In this document: piece by piece, positions 42,745-51,744 of the stretch
Numbering within the stretch: position 1 is the stretch's first letter
Layout: each line of letters opens with the position of its first letter
From: an uncultured Pirellulaceae bacterium
GTDB taxonomy: Bacteria > Planctomycetota > Planctomycetia > Pirellulales > Pirellulaceae
Direction: 5' to 3'
Assembly: GCA_937928555.1 (NCBI GenBank)
Contig: CALFWR010000052.1
Location: 38,377 to 102,376 of the forward strand
Length of the DNA stretch: 64,000 nt
Notes under the pieces: generated by a model
Databases searched by the model: none
What the model was told of the DNA's origin: nothing
The model's input: only the letters and a program-made list of their open reading frames with translations
Position numbers and translations under genes: made by a program

Positions 42745-43767
42745 CTAGCTTGAATCGGTACCGACCGACAAAACGTCCAGGGCTTGCCGAATTCGGTCCG
42801 CTTGCGGTGCCGCGGCTTCGCGAATGGCTGCCCGATCCACTTGCTGCTCGCGCATCATGAAATCGCGAAAGTCCAGCAGCCCGGGACCGATCAGGACAAT
42901 GAAAACCGGCGGCGTAAGACACAGGACGATCGGTAGCAACAGTTTCAGAGACGCCAAGTTGCCCGCACGTTCAGCTCGTTGTTTTCGATTGTGGCGAATT
43001 CGGTCCGCATAAGTCCGCAAGCTGCCTACCACGTTGCCACCGAAACGATGTGTCTGCTGCATCATCGCTGACCATGCCATCACGTCCGGGAGCGTCAAAC
43101 GCTTTCCGAAGTTGACCATGGCTTGCTCAAAAGATCCGGTCTCTGACTGTCGGGCGATGATTCGCAATTCCTGCGACAGGTCCGGGTGGGTGGCCCCCAG
43201 TTCTTTCGATACCCGATTTAACGATCGAGTCAGCGGTAAACCGCCTTCAACGCTCATCGCCAGCATGTCTAACGCATCCGGCAGCGCGTTTTCAATCTTC
43301 CGCGTTCTGCGGGCGGCGCGACCCGAAAGAACAATCCGCGGCAAACCGTAAACAAGAATCACCGTGCCCACCCCAGAGAGCGCCAACTTGCTTTTTGACT
43401 GTGACGATTCGAACTCGCCCAGAAAATAGACCGCAGCAAACAAAAGGATCGTGCCCATCACTGCGACATTTCGCAGCGAAAGAAAATTTATCAACGCGTT
43501 GGAGTGGTAATAGCCGGCATCAACCAGTTCCTGGCCGATTTTCTTGCGTTTCGTCTCTGCGTGGGGGATCAACTGGGAAAAGGGAGCCGTCAGCGGACCG
43601 AACGCGTTCGACGGGGGCCCCAACCGTGGCTTCTCTGCATCCTGTTTCGAAAAGGATTTGCCAACAATCCTGGCCAATAAAAAAGCAATCGCCGCGACAA
43701 TGCAAAAGACAGCCACGTAGGGCTGAAATTCTGCGGAAAACCAATCTGTCGAAATCCAGTCAGGCAC
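42745..43767 (-). CDS. tadC: Tad pilus inner-membrane protein TadC
   Basis: 340 residues. The GTG at 43767 has GGAGG 7 bases upstream and begins 1 bp after the TadB stop. Type II secretion F-domain protein (GspF family): membrane segments near the N-terminus (AVFCIVAAIAFLLARIV, VAVMGTILLFAAVYFLG) and C-terminus (LLLPIVLCLTPPVFIVLIGP), and the cytoplasmic core DALDMLAMSVEGGLPLTRSL .. ELRIIARQSETGSFEQAMVN. With TadB it forms the platform on which pilins are added. Confidence 0.9.
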   Translation of the reverse strand: MPDWISTDWFSAEFQPYVAVFCIVAAIAFLLARIVGKSFSKQDAEKPRLGPPSNAFGPLTAPFSQLIPHAETKRKKIGQELVDAGYYHSNALINFLSLRNVAVMGTILLFAAVYFLGEFESSQSKSKLALSGVGTVILVYGLPRIVLSGRAARRTRKIENALPDALDMLAMSVEGGLPLTRSLNRVSKELGATHPDLSQELRIIARQSETGSFEQAMVNFGKRLTLPDVMAWSAMMQQTHRFGGNVVGSLRTYADRIRHNRKQRAERAGNLASLKLLLPIVLCLTPPVFIVLIGPGLLDFRDFMMREQQVDRAAIREAAAPQADRIRQALDVLSVGTDSS

Positions 43768-43768
43768 T

Positions 43769-44686
43769 CTACACCTCCGGTCCCATCGCGATCGCAACCC
43801 ACACGATCCCGACAATTTCTGAAATGATCGCGTAGATCGTCATCTGGATTCCAAGTCTGGACTGCAGCAACTTTCCGATGTAATCGGGTTCGAACCAAAA
43901 CAGATATGCCAGGGCCAGAATCCCGATCGCACTGATCATCACTGCAGCAAATCGTCCAAGGCTCGTCGCGGACCACATTTTTTGTCGATACTCACGCCGC
44001 TCGTGGATGACGCTGGCGAGTCGTTGCAAAGTCCGGGCCAACGGGCCGCCCATCTCGCAATGCACAGCAATCGTGTGGGCAAAAATCTTCACGTCCATCG
44101 TCGGCACACGATGTGCCAGCAAGTCCACGGACTCGTTATCAGCCATCCCCATCCTGATTTTCGAAAGACAGCGTTGAAGCTCGCCTTTGACCGGGTTTTG
44201 CGACGAATCGCAAGCAACTTGCAGGGCTTTTTCAAATGTCTCACCCGCTCCGACCGCAGAAGACATCAGCTCGATTGCGATCGGAAACTGCTCATCGAAT
44301 TTCTTTCGCTCGCTGCGATACATCAGCAGCATCGCCAGCACGGCAAACAGGAACGCTGTGATTCCTGTCAGCACCTGCTCGACAATAGAACCGCCAAACT
44401 GCCAAACCGCCACGCCCGCAACGATACCCAGACACGACGCCAGAACCAAAAATGTGGATAGGTCCATGCCGATGCCTGATTGGCTTACCGCTCGATGGAG
44501 CCAGCGGTCCAGTGACTCACTGTTTCCAGCCTTTTGCGATTTCGGTTTTAGCTCCAGTTCCGGATGCCAGTCGAAAGTTGCTCCGCCTTCACCGGTGTCA
44601 GTTTGCAGACGCTGTACAAACATCAAGCCCAGCAATGCGGTCAAGCCAATGATTCCAAATACGACCCATTCGACAGGAGTTAACAC
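43769..44686 (-). CDS. tadB: Tad pilus inner-membrane protein TadB
   Basis: 305 residues, GspF family. Starts with GTG at 44686, overlapping the TadA stop (GTGTTAA), so translation is coupled. Membrane segments at VVFGIIGLTALLGLMFV, FLVLASCLGIVAGVAV, ITAFLFAVLAMLLMY and two near the C-terminus; the core has QFPIAIELMSSAVGAGETFE .. ALQVACDSSQNPVKGELQRC and AVHCEMGGPLARTLQRLASV. Partner of TadC. Confidence 0.9.
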   Translation of the reverse strand: MLTPVEWVVFGIIGLTALLGLMFVQRLQTDTGEGGATFDWHPELELKPKSQKAGNSESLDRWLHRAVSQSGIGMDLSTFLVLASCLGIVAGVAVWQFGGSIVEQVLTGITAFLFAVLAMLLMYRSERKKFDEQFPIAIELMSSAVGAGETFEKALQVACDSSQNPVKGELQRCLSKIRMGMADNESVDLLAHRVPTMDVKIFAHTIAVHCEMGGPLARTLQRLASVIHERREYRQKMWSATSLGRFAAVMISAIGILALAYLFWFEPDYIGKLLQSRLGIQMTIYAIISEIVGIVWVAIAMGPEV

Positions 44687-46080
44687 GATGGCCCTCCCCG
44701 GTCCGTGTTCGGCGACGGCGACGCAACTGGAGCGGCGTCGCTAAAACAGCTTCGGTCAAACTCGACCCCCTGCTCGATAATCGACTGCAGACATTTGGGC
44801 TCGTGTCCGGTCCATTTGAACTGGCCAACGGAACGACCGTTCTGGTCCATGCCGTTGCGTTCAAAGAAAAAGACGTCGTTCATCTGAATCGATCCGTCCC
44901 AAGTGTTCTCCAACTCGCTGACTCGCAACAGTCGTCGCTCGCCGCCAGGCAATCGGGAAAGGTGAACAACCAGTCCGATGCCCGAAGAGATATAGGAGCG
45001 AACCACACGAGTGGGTAGCTCAAGGCCGGTCATCGCTACCATCATTTCGAGGCGGGCGATCGCGTCCTTGCAGTCGTTGGCGTGGATTGTGGTCAGCGAG
45101 CCTTCGTGGCCGGTGTTCATTGCCTGTAGCATGTCGAGAACTTCATTGCCGCGAACCTCGCCGACGATGATTCGGTCGGGCCGCATTCTGAGCGCGTTGC
45201 GAACCAGGTCGCGCTGGGTGTACTCGCCCGCCCCTTCGCTGTTGGCTGGCCGCGTCTCCATTCTCGCGACATGCGGATGTTGCAAGCGAAGTTCAGCGGC
45301 GTCTTCGATGGTGACGATGCGTTCTGCCTGCGGAATCGCGACAGACAAGGCATTGAGGAAAGTTGTTTTTCCCGAACCGGTACCGCCGGAAACCAGAATG
45401 CTCTGTCGGTTGGCGACCATGAACTGGAGAAAGTCCACAATCGGTTGGCTGACAGTGCCATTGTCAACCAACTGGTCGATCCGCATGTGCCCCTGGCCGA
45501 ACCGGCGTATCGAAAGTTTTGGGCCATCAAGCGCCAGCGGTGGGATCACGGCGTTGACACGTGACCCGTCTTCTAGGCGAGCGTCGACCATTGGGCTGAC
45601 TTCATCGATGCGGCGTCCGACCTGCGATGCGATCCGCTTGATGATGCGAACCAGGTGGTCCTCGTTGGCGAAAACGATTTCGGTAGGATGCAGGTGGCCG
45701 TTGGTTTCGATAAAAACTTCATGCGGATGATTGACAAGAATATCCGCGACGTCCGGATCACTCAAAAGCGGCATCAAGGGACCGGCCCCAAACATCTCAT
45801 CGGGCAACTCATTGACCAACCGCTGCTGTGTTTCGGGCGAGAGTTTTCTTGATTTGCCGACCTTGGCCACCAGTTGACTGATGAAAGGCTCGAGGGCATC
45901 ACGCAGTTCGATTTCATCGAGACCTTTGGACGCCATCAGGTCCAACGATTCCACCAGCGAACTGTGGAGTTCCTGCTTCAGAGCCTGAAACTGAATTTCG
46001 GCCTGCCTGGCTGAACTACGAACCGGTGCATCACTATCAACGGATGTCGCGGAGTCTGCGAAACTGAGCATCGAAGTCAT
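44680..46080 (-). CDS. tadA: Tad pilus assembly ATPase TadA/CpaF
   Basis: 466 residues, secretion ATPase of the VirB11/CpaF type that powers pilin assembly. N-terminal region with DEMFGAGPLMPLLSDPDVAD and LVRIIKRIASQVGRRIDEVS, Walker A VSGGTGSGKTTFLNAL, the Asp box IVTIEDAAELRL, Walker B IIVGEVRGNEVLDML and the His box GSLTTIHAND. All motifs look intact. It follows CpaB by 9 bp and precedes TadB with a 7-bp overlap. Confidence 0.96.
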   Translation of the reverse strand: MTSMLSFADSATSVDSDAPVRSSARQAEIQFQALKQELHSSLVESLDLMASKGLDEIELRDALEPFISQLVAKVGKSRKLSPETQQRLVNELPDEMFGAGPLMPLLSDPDVADILVNHPHEVFIETNGHLHPTEIVFANEDHLVRIIKRIASQVGRRIDEVSPMVDARLEDGSRVNAVIPPLALDGPKLSIRRFGQGHMRIDQLVDNGTVSQPIVDFLQFMVANRQSILVSGGTGSGKTTFLNALSVAIPQAERIVTIEDAAELRLQHPHVARMETRPANSEGAGEYTQRDLVRNALRMRPDRIIVGEVRGNEVLDMLQAMNTGHEGSLTTIHANDCKDAIARLEMMVAMTGLELPTRVVRSYISSGIGLVVHLSRLPGGERRLLRVSELENTWDGSIQMNDVFFFERNGMDQNGRSVGQFKWTGHEPKCLQSIIEQGVEFDRSCFSDAAPVASPSPNTDRGGPSC

Positions 46081-46089
46081 ATTTGCTCC

Positions 46090-47367
46090 CTACTGCGGTT
46101 GGTCGTTGTCCCGGTCGCGTAGACCGCTGCCCGAATTTCGCCGGCCGCTTCCCGAAGAAGCACCCCATGGCGTCGAGCCTGCGCCGTCTTCGATTCTTGT
46201 TTTGGGCATCGAAATCAGTTTGGTTCCGGTTCGCCTTTGTTGCACAGCTTCCCGGTCAGGAGATGGCGGAGAGAATCCTTCTTCGACGTTTTGTTGTTGA
46301 GCCACCGGCACGAACTGTTTTGATTGTTGGCTTTCCCCGGCGTCTGGATCGGCGATCCGGGGATTGGCCTCCGGGTACCCGCTAAATCTTCCCACCACGC
46401 CGCCTCCGGTGCTGGCGAACCGGAGCGTACTGAGGCTCTTGCCGCGATAGATTTGCATCTCGTTGATCTTTTCTTTTTCCACTTTGATAATCTTTTCCAA
46501 AGTGGTCGGGTTAAAGATCGGAACTTGCTCGACGTCTTCGGGGCTGCGCAAGGTGAGTGACAAATCGCCATGTCCCCTGGCGACGCGAAGCAGTTCCGCC
46601 GATTCGGGAGTCACCGCAAGAGTCACCATCACATGCCGGGAAGCGTCAAGCGAATTTGGGTCGTTGGTTGGGCCGGTGGTGTGGTTCAGGGCAAGGATCT
46701 CCGCATCCTGAACCAGTGTCGATGTCGCTCCCATCAAGGCAGGATCGCCGTATCCGCCGCTCCCAACGCCACCTCCAGCACCGCTGAATGCGGACCGATT
46801 CCTGACCGCTCGGCTTGGCAGGCGACCTCCAGTCCAGCCTTGGCTGCCGCCACGATTGCTCCCGTTACCGACGCCGCGGTAGTGAAACAGAATATCGACG
46901 CGTTCTCCCGCTCCGGCAAATCCGATCAGTGCATTGGTTGGTGACAAAGCAATCGTGACGGCGCGATAGCCGGGTTTGAGCAGATGGGCGATTCCCGGCC
47001 CCTGGCCTTGCGGGAAAAAGTCACGGGTATCAAAAGTCGTTCCGCGTTTGAGTTCCCGTCGAACCGTTTTGCCAATAATCTGATCGGGATTGGTCATAAA
47101 GACTTTTCCAATCCCCAGCTTGTCCAGCTCTGCCCGGGTGAGCCTCACTAGGGCAACGTCGTCCATTGTGATTCGCTGGCCCAGGCTGATGTTTCGGCTG
47201 ACCATCGGCACCGTCATCCGCGAGGGCGCCGGTGGCTTGGCCGGTTCAGGTTGGGCCATCACGGCTTGCGGTTGAGGCTTGTTGGCTTCACGGTAAAGAT
47301 GGACTCCGACCAAACCCGAAAGGATGGCAAAAAATCCGATCAGGACCGTACCCGAATTGACTTTCAT
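46090..47367 (-). CDS. cpaB: Tad pilus assembly protein CpaB/RcpC (SAF domain)
   Basis: 425 residues from the ATG at 47367 (AAGG upstream). One N-terminal membrane segment (TVLIGFFAILSGLVGVHLY) precedes the SAF domain typical of CpaB: MVSRNISLGQRITMDDVALV .. IIGKTVRRELKRGTTFDTRD, then AVTIALSPTNALIGFAGAGE. A Gly/Ser-rich insert (about 175-205) and a long hydrophilic C-terminus follow. CpaB/RcpC is needed for Tad pilus assembly in the periplasm, near the secretin. Confidence 0.9.
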   Translation of the reverse strand: MKVNSGTVLIGFFAILSGLVGVHLYREANKPQPQAVMAQPEPAKPPAPSRMTVPMVSRNISLGQRITMDDVALVRLTRAELDKLGIGKVFMTNPDQIIGKTVRRELKRGTTFDTRDFFPQGQGPGIAHLLKPGYRAVTIALSPTNALIGFAGAGERVDILFHYRGVGNGSNRGGSQGWTGGRLPSRAVRNRSAFSGAGGGVGSGGYGDPALMGATSTLVQDAEILALNHTTGPTNDPNSLDASRHVMVTLAVTPESAELLRVARGHGDLSLTLRSPEDVEQVPIFNPTTLEKIIKVEKEKINEMQIYRGKSLSTLRFASTGGGVVGRFSGYPEANPRIADPDAGESQQSKQFVPVAQQQNVEEGFSPPSPDREAVQQRRTGTKLISMPKTRIEDGAGSTPWGASSGSGRRNSGSGLRDRDNDQPQ

Positions 47368-47437
47368 TGAACTCAACCTTCCATGGTTCGAGTCATCGCT
47401 GTGATCGTGGAAACGGTTCGCAGCGTAGCGAGGGGAA

Positions 47438-47986
47438 TTACTGTGTGTGCGGGATCAGCAAAAGCAATACCACGCAGACAGTCGCCATCGCGACCGGGAC
47501 TGCATAAGGAATGCTCTGCTTGAGTTTGCTTTTTGATCGCAGTGGCGAATCGGAATCTCCCGTGGCACCCGGGGTGGATGCTTCGGCAACCTGCTCCGAA
47601 GATGGGTTTCGAAGCATCATGAACATCGTGCAGAAAACGGCAAAAACGGCACTGGCAATAAAGATAATCAGAATCGGCAGTGCACCCACCCAGGCACCCG
47701 CGGCACCCATCAACTTCACGTCGCCACCTCCTCCACCGCCGATAACCCACAGCAGAAACAGGATCCCGAATCCAACCGCGAAACCTGATAGGCTCAACAG
47801 GAAACCGGCCCAACCGCCAAAGTAAGTGTGCAACACCAAAGCCAGAACAAATGACGTGACCGTGATTTGGTTTGGTATCGTTCGCGATTTCAGATCGGTG
47901 TACAACGCCATGCCAACAAAGATCAAGACACCTACCGCTGCCCAGATCGAAATCGGATCGAGTATTTTCTGTAGATCAAAATCCAT
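47438..47986 (-). CDS. A24-family prepilin peptidase (TadV/CpaA)
   Basis: 182 residues with about five membrane segments. The two aspartate motifs of prepilin peptidases are visible: ALYTDLKSRTIPNQ (first Asp) and GGGGGGDVKLMGA (second Asp in the GxGD context). It lacks the N-methylation domain, like TadV/CpaA. It would cut the Gly-type leaders of the pilin-like proteins in this locus. It is on the same strand as the Tad genes to its left. Confidence 0.92.
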   Translation of the reverse strand: MDFDLQKILDPISIWAAVGVLIFVGMALYTDLKSRTIPNQITVTSFVLALVLHTYFGGWAGFLLSLSGFAVGFGILFLLWVIGGGGGGDVKLMGAAGAWVGALPILIIFIASAVFAVFCTMFMMLRNPSSEQVAEASTPGATGDSDSPLRSKSKLKQSIPYAVPVAMATVCVVLLLLIPHTQ

Positions 47987-48120
47987 ATGATTCTCCCAAT
48001 CAGTTATCGGGATTGAACCTGCTGTTGGACCGGGGACGAACTCAAAAGACCGGTTCTAACGATTGGCCAAACGCCAAGAAGCAAAGTGCATGCAGTCTTC
48101 TCTTGCGCCGCCGACTCAAT

Positions 48121-48176
48121 CGGAATAATTCATGACGACAAGAAAGTCACCCCCCACGCCTCGTGCATAATCCGGG
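48121..48176 (-). mobile_element. MITE-like repeat, copy E (56-bp internal-deletion form)
   Basis: Only the two ends remain: CGGAATAATTCATGACGAC on the left and, reversed, CCCGGATTATGCACGAGGCG on the right, joined by about 15 bp. Compare with the full copies of about 187 bp. Lies between the TadV and 48214 genes. Confidence 0.7.
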
Positions 48177-48213
48177 TTCGAAAAGAAACGGCGGCCCGGT
48201 ATGCGACCAAGCG

Positions 48214-49488
48214 TCACTGAATTGTCGCCCGGTCGGCAGGGTTTCGCGCCGTCTGCATTGGTAACTTTTCACGAAAAGCCATTTCGGCTTCGTCGGGGAA
48301 TTGCCCGCGCCAAAGTGACAGCGCTCTGGCAGCGTGGGTCAGAAAAGTATAGTTCCGCTCGATTTCCCGATCGTCCATGACAAGGATTGCGTTGGACAGC
48401 CATTGCCCGGCACGGATGACGGTTTCTCTTGGCGGCAAAACTTCTTCGGGGGCAATCGCCCACCATTCCAGGGTGTGTCCGGTCGCCAAAACTCTTCGAC
48501 TGATCGCTGCTGTGCCGACATCGGAAACGGGTTTCGTTGGATCCGGCCAGTTGGCATCCCAGTAGCCTTCGGGTGACTGGCCGCGGTAAAGCCTTGCTGT
48601 CATCTGCTTCAGATACTCGATGACTTTTGTTCGTCCTGTTTCTGAAAGCAACCCCATGGCCCCCTGTTCGCGATTCTCCTGATCAACACGAAGGATTGCC
48701 GCCAGTGAGTACAGTCGATGTTGTCCGTAGCAAACGCCTTCGGGTTGGCCCTGCCGCATCATCCGTTCAACCAGCCGATCATAAGTTACTTCCTGCCCTG
48801 CTGCGGTGAACCACGAACTGGCGTCCTTGCCGTACAACGCCCATGCAAGGGCTGTCCATTCGTACTCTTTCTGGTTCAGGTCAAAGGAATCGAAAGCGTG
48901 TTCGACCAATTCGCGAAAGACACCATCGCGATGCCGCAGTTTGACAGGAAAATTCAGTTTCGTTCCGGTTTCAGCCAACGTTCCCACGAGGTGATCAATG
49001 TGGCTAACGGTAGCCCGACCCTCCTGAGTGCGGACCCTGATTCCACCTTCACTTTCTTCCAATAACGCCGGCGTGGACTTTCCCCAGTGCCGCACAAATT
49101 CGTTATCGTCAAGCAACAAAAGCCGCATCTGCTGGCCGCTGAGTGCACGTGGTCCGGGCCGCGATTGGCTGACAGATTCAAATTCGATCTGCGAGCCCCA
49201 CATCCGCAATCCGTGATCCACGAAGTTCGTCTTGGGCGGTCGCGAAGGAAACGTCGGCCGCATTTTGTCAAGGATTTGTTTCAGGTCACCGTCACTCACG
49301 ACCATTGAATAGTTGTGCAAAGGCCGGATCAACCGTGGTTCATTGTTCAAGCGTGGCACATTGGTCACAGAGTTCACGCTTTGGCGGACGGTGTATCCTG
49401 CAAAGACAATCGCTGCACAGATCAAAGCCTGAACTGACCAGAACAACGCCGTGCTCTGCGACGTAGCGGTTTGGGCCTGATTGCTCAT
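48214..49488 (-). CDS. Membrane-anchored protein in the Tad locus, function unknown
   Basis: 424 residues. One N-terminal membrane segment (ALFWSVQALICAAIVFAGYT), the rest exported. The C-terminal half is helical (YGQHRLYSLAAILRV .. GYWDANWPDP .. ATGHTLEWWAIAPEEVLPP .. ERNYTFLTHAARALSLW) and looks like an alpha/alpha-toroid of the kind seen in terpene-cyclase-like or squalene-hopene-like folds; this is a guess from pattern only. Its ATG overlaps the stop of the upstream membrane protein (ATGA), and both sit among Tad genes on the same strand, so a pilus role is likely. Confidence 0.7.
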   Translation of the reverse strand: MSNQAQTATSQSTALFWSVQALICAAIVFAGYTVRQSVNSVTNVPRLNNEPRLIRPLHNYSMVVSDGDLKQILDKMRPTFPSRPPKTNFVDHGLRMWGSQIEFESVSQSRPGPRALSGQQMRLLLLDDNEFVRHWGKSTPALLEESEGGIRVRTQEGRATVSHIDHLVGTLAETGTKLNFPVKLRHRDGVFRELVEHAFDSFDLNQKEYEWTALAWALYGKDASSWFTAAGQEVTYDRLVERMMRQGQPEGVCYGQHRLYSLAAILRVDQENREQGAMGLLSETGRTKVIEYLKQMTARLYRGQSPEGYWDANWPDPTKPVSDVGTAAISRRVLATGHTLEWWAIAPEEVLPPRETVIRAGQWLSNAILVMDDREIERNYTFLTHAARALSLWRGQFPDEAEMAFREKLPMQTARNPADRATIQ

Positions 49489-51110
49489 GAGACTTCTCCG
49501 GATGCAGAAGGCTTTCTCTGATAGATCACCGCTCGCTGATCTTCATGGACTTTGATCCAATCCTGAGTCGAAGCCCTGAGGTTGTGAAGCATCCGTTTCT
49601 GGTGTTGCTTGTCGATCAACAACCGTGAAACGGCATAGCGATTAAGGATCTTTCGCCAGCCTGATTGCCCACGGTACAGCAACTCGTAGTCGTGGCGGAC
49701 TTGAGCGGGAAGCCGACTTGAATCCTGGTTGGCGAAAACCTGCTGCACATTTCCAATCGCCAACAATCGATCACTCCAGTACGACGGGCACCACAAAAGA
49801 CCCTCTGAATCCTGCTGTTGAAGTTGCTGCATTGCCGCAACCGCGTTGGCCTGACCCAATAGTTGCCGCGAAGTCCTCCCGTTGCCCCCCAGAAGAAAAT
49901 GGCTTGATGGTGAAAATGCGAAACCAACCCAGATCGCGAGCCCACACATCAGCGTCCACGCAAACTCAAGCGGCTTTGCTTCTCCCTTGCGAGTCTCTTC
50001 ATTGTGGACGCGGTTGTCGCACACAGCAGCGACACTCGAATCGTTCCCCAGCATCCAGAACCCCGACAACAGCACCATTGGCGCTGCCCAGGATACTGAC
50101 GTCGCCGAGCAACCCGCCAACAGCATCGCCACCAGCACCAGAATCCAGTTCCACGCCGCAACACGTTCGACGCGACGAAACGCGCACAACCAGATCACAA
50201 GCGCAACACCAAGTGCCAAGGTTGGGAAGCTGATCAGTTGCAATGGTTCCCAACCGCCCAGCATGGCCCAAAAAGAAGCATCGCCCCAGTTGAAAAGCGA
50301 CTTCCAGATCCAAAGTCCAAATGGATTAACCAACGTGGCGAGCAAGCCACACTCCAGCAGGACAATCGCGGAGCGGAGCGCGGCACTTTGTGCGAGCCTT
50401 TGCGCTTCTGCCGCTTGCTTGGTTGTCAACGTTTCAACCACCTGCCCAACCGCCAACGTCGCCAGCAGCAGAATCCCGACCGGCCACGATTGATCCAGAT
50501 TCACCCACGCCGTCATCAGCAGCGACACACCAGTCGCCTTCCAGAGCATACCGCCGGGCGATCGTTGTGTGAACAGAATCAATGCCAACGCCGCAAAACA
50601 TAGCTGTCCCAGCGAGCGGATCGAAATGCCATCCAAATGCCAATAGCAGAGCACAACCATCAGCACCGGAAGCAGGCCCGCCCACCAACGACCCGAAAGA
50701 CGAACAAACAGCAGCGCCCAGATACCCGCCATGATCGTCTGGCTGAAAGAAAAAATCAGCGAAAGGAACTCAAGGTTTCCTTTCCCAAATGCGTTGGCGA
50801 TCAACACCCGACCCAGCCAGCCATGAACTTCCTGCTTTTTCCCATCAGCCAGAGGTGTCGATGGATCGATGTCGTACACGCCGTTGTTGGCGATCCAGTT
50901 ACCCGTCCAGATATCGTGCCATGACGATGACACGCCCAGCGGAAGATAATTTAGACCCGCGAACAGAAGCGTGAAAGCAACGCATAGCAGACAGTGTCGC
51001 CACGAAAGGATGCACCAATCCGGGAGCATTACTTCCAACTGCGATCCGCTGGCGGTCTGCTTGCTTTGATCGCGGGGATCGTTCGATGAGGTAGGGTCTT
51101 GAGTCAACAT
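49485..51110 (-). CDS. Polytopic membrane protein in the Tad locus, function unknown
   Basis: 541 residues with about ten membrane segments in the first 380 (from HCLLCVAFTLLFAGLNYLP to APMVLLSGFWMLG), then a hydrophilic C-terminal domain (about 420-541: ANAVAAMQQLQQQDSEGLLW .. RLLIDKQHQKRMLHNL). The layout, many helices then a soluble exported domain, is like C-type (GT-C) glycosyltransferases, and a HDIWTGNW motif lies after the first helix. It may glycosylate pilins; this is inference. Starts 33 bp after the end of the small pilin gene and couples to the next gene by ATGA. Confidence 0.7.
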   Translation of the reverse strand: MLTQDPTSSNDPRDQSKQTASGSQLEVMLPDWCILSWRHCLLCVAFTLLFAGLNYLPLGVSSSWHDIWTGNWIANNGVYDIDPSTPLADGKKQEVHGWLGRVLIANAFGKGNLEFLSLIFSFSQTIMAGIWALLFVRLSGRWWAGLLPVLMVVLCYWHLDGISIRSLGQLCFAALALILFTQRSPGGMLWKATGVSLLMTAWVNLDQSWPVGILLLATLAVGQVVETLTTKQAAEAQRLAQSAALRSAIVLLECGLLATLVNPFGLWIWKSLFNWGDASFWAMLGGWEPLQLISFPTLALGVALVIWLCAFRRVERVAAWNWILVLVAMLLAGCSATSVSWAAPMVLLSGFWMLGNDSSVAAVCDNRVHNEETRKGEAKPLEFAWTLMCGLAIWVGFAFSPSSHFLLGGNGRTSRQLLGQANAVAAMQQLQQQDSEGLLWCPSYWSDRLLAIGNVQQVFANQDSSRLPAQVRHDYELLYRGQSGWRKILNRYAVSRLLIDKQHQKRMLHNLRASTQDWIKVHEDQRAVIYQRKPSASGEVS

Positions 51111-51143
51111 TCTTGCGAGTGGCTCGCCGATGCGAGCCAGTGA

Positions 51144-51461
51144 CTACGCTCCTTCGTTCGATGGCGGATCGGAAAACACAATGCAGTTGTCCGCCGCGCC
51201 AACGGGATCAATGTTGTCATCACAGTGGTCCAGCGTGTCGACAAAGAAACTGCCTGCCGAGGAGCCTGCCCCGTCGGCAAAAGACACCGACTGGTTAACG
51301 GTTTGCATCGCCCCGGCAACGTCCGAGAGTTCCGATACCACCGCGTCCCTGACCGCAGTCCAACCGGCAATCAGACCAATGACACAGATCGTTGAAATGA
51401 GTATCAACTCAATAGAGATTATGAATCCGCGCTGATCGCGAACAATTCGACGCGCAAACAT
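51144..51461 (-). CDS. Small Tad pilin-like protein (minor pilin)
   Basis: 105 residues; AGGAGG 9 bases before the ATG is an excellent ribosome site. RDQRGFIISIELILISTICVI then TAVRDAVVSELSDVAGAMQT match the shared pilin helix of this locus, with Glu at +6 after Gly. The C-terminus has DHCDDNIDPVGAADNC, the Asp/Cys motif also in two relatives. It is probably the first gene of the transcript that runs through the Tad genes to TadC, since a terminator stands upstream (51659-51692). Confidence 0.85.
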   Translation of the reverse strand: MFARRIVRDQRGFIISIELILISTICVIGLIAGWTAVRDAVVSELSDVAGAMQTVNQSVSFADGAGSSAGSFFVDTLDHCDDNIDPVGAADNCIVFSDPPSNEGA

Positions 51462-51658
51462 GAACGGCCTCCTGCCATCTGGTTTGAATTTCGATCCTTC
51501 GAAATTGATTCTGGTACACCACCAGATGGGGTTTGGTATCAGACAAGTTCGTTCTGCAACTACGCCTCGAATTCATGATTGGTAAGATTTGCCTCAAGGT
51601 GGTAGGGTTTTGCGGGGTCAGGCAAAAGATCAGGGCAGTTTACTGAAATGCTATCAGC

Positions 51659-51692
51659 AAAAAAAATGCCCAAGCTCGAGCAGCTTGGGCAT
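51659..51692 (-). terminator. Intrinsic terminator of the 51745-52095 pilin gene
   Basis: On the minus strand: ATGCCCAAGCT - GCTCG - AGCTTGGGCAT, an 11-bp perfect stem, followed by a run of 8 T. It begins about 50 bp after the pilin stop. This is the clearest rho-independent terminator in the window and makes that pilin a separate transcript. Confidence 0.93.
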
Positions 51693-51744
51693 TCTTGAAA
51701 TCGGTGACGCAAGTGTTTGGTCGCCACGAGGCTGTCAGGTCAGC

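Noticed and set aside
48171..48185. Possible tRNA T-loop (GGGTTCGAAA)
   Set aside because: No cloverleaf can be formed around it; it is the end of MITE copy E and flanking DNA.
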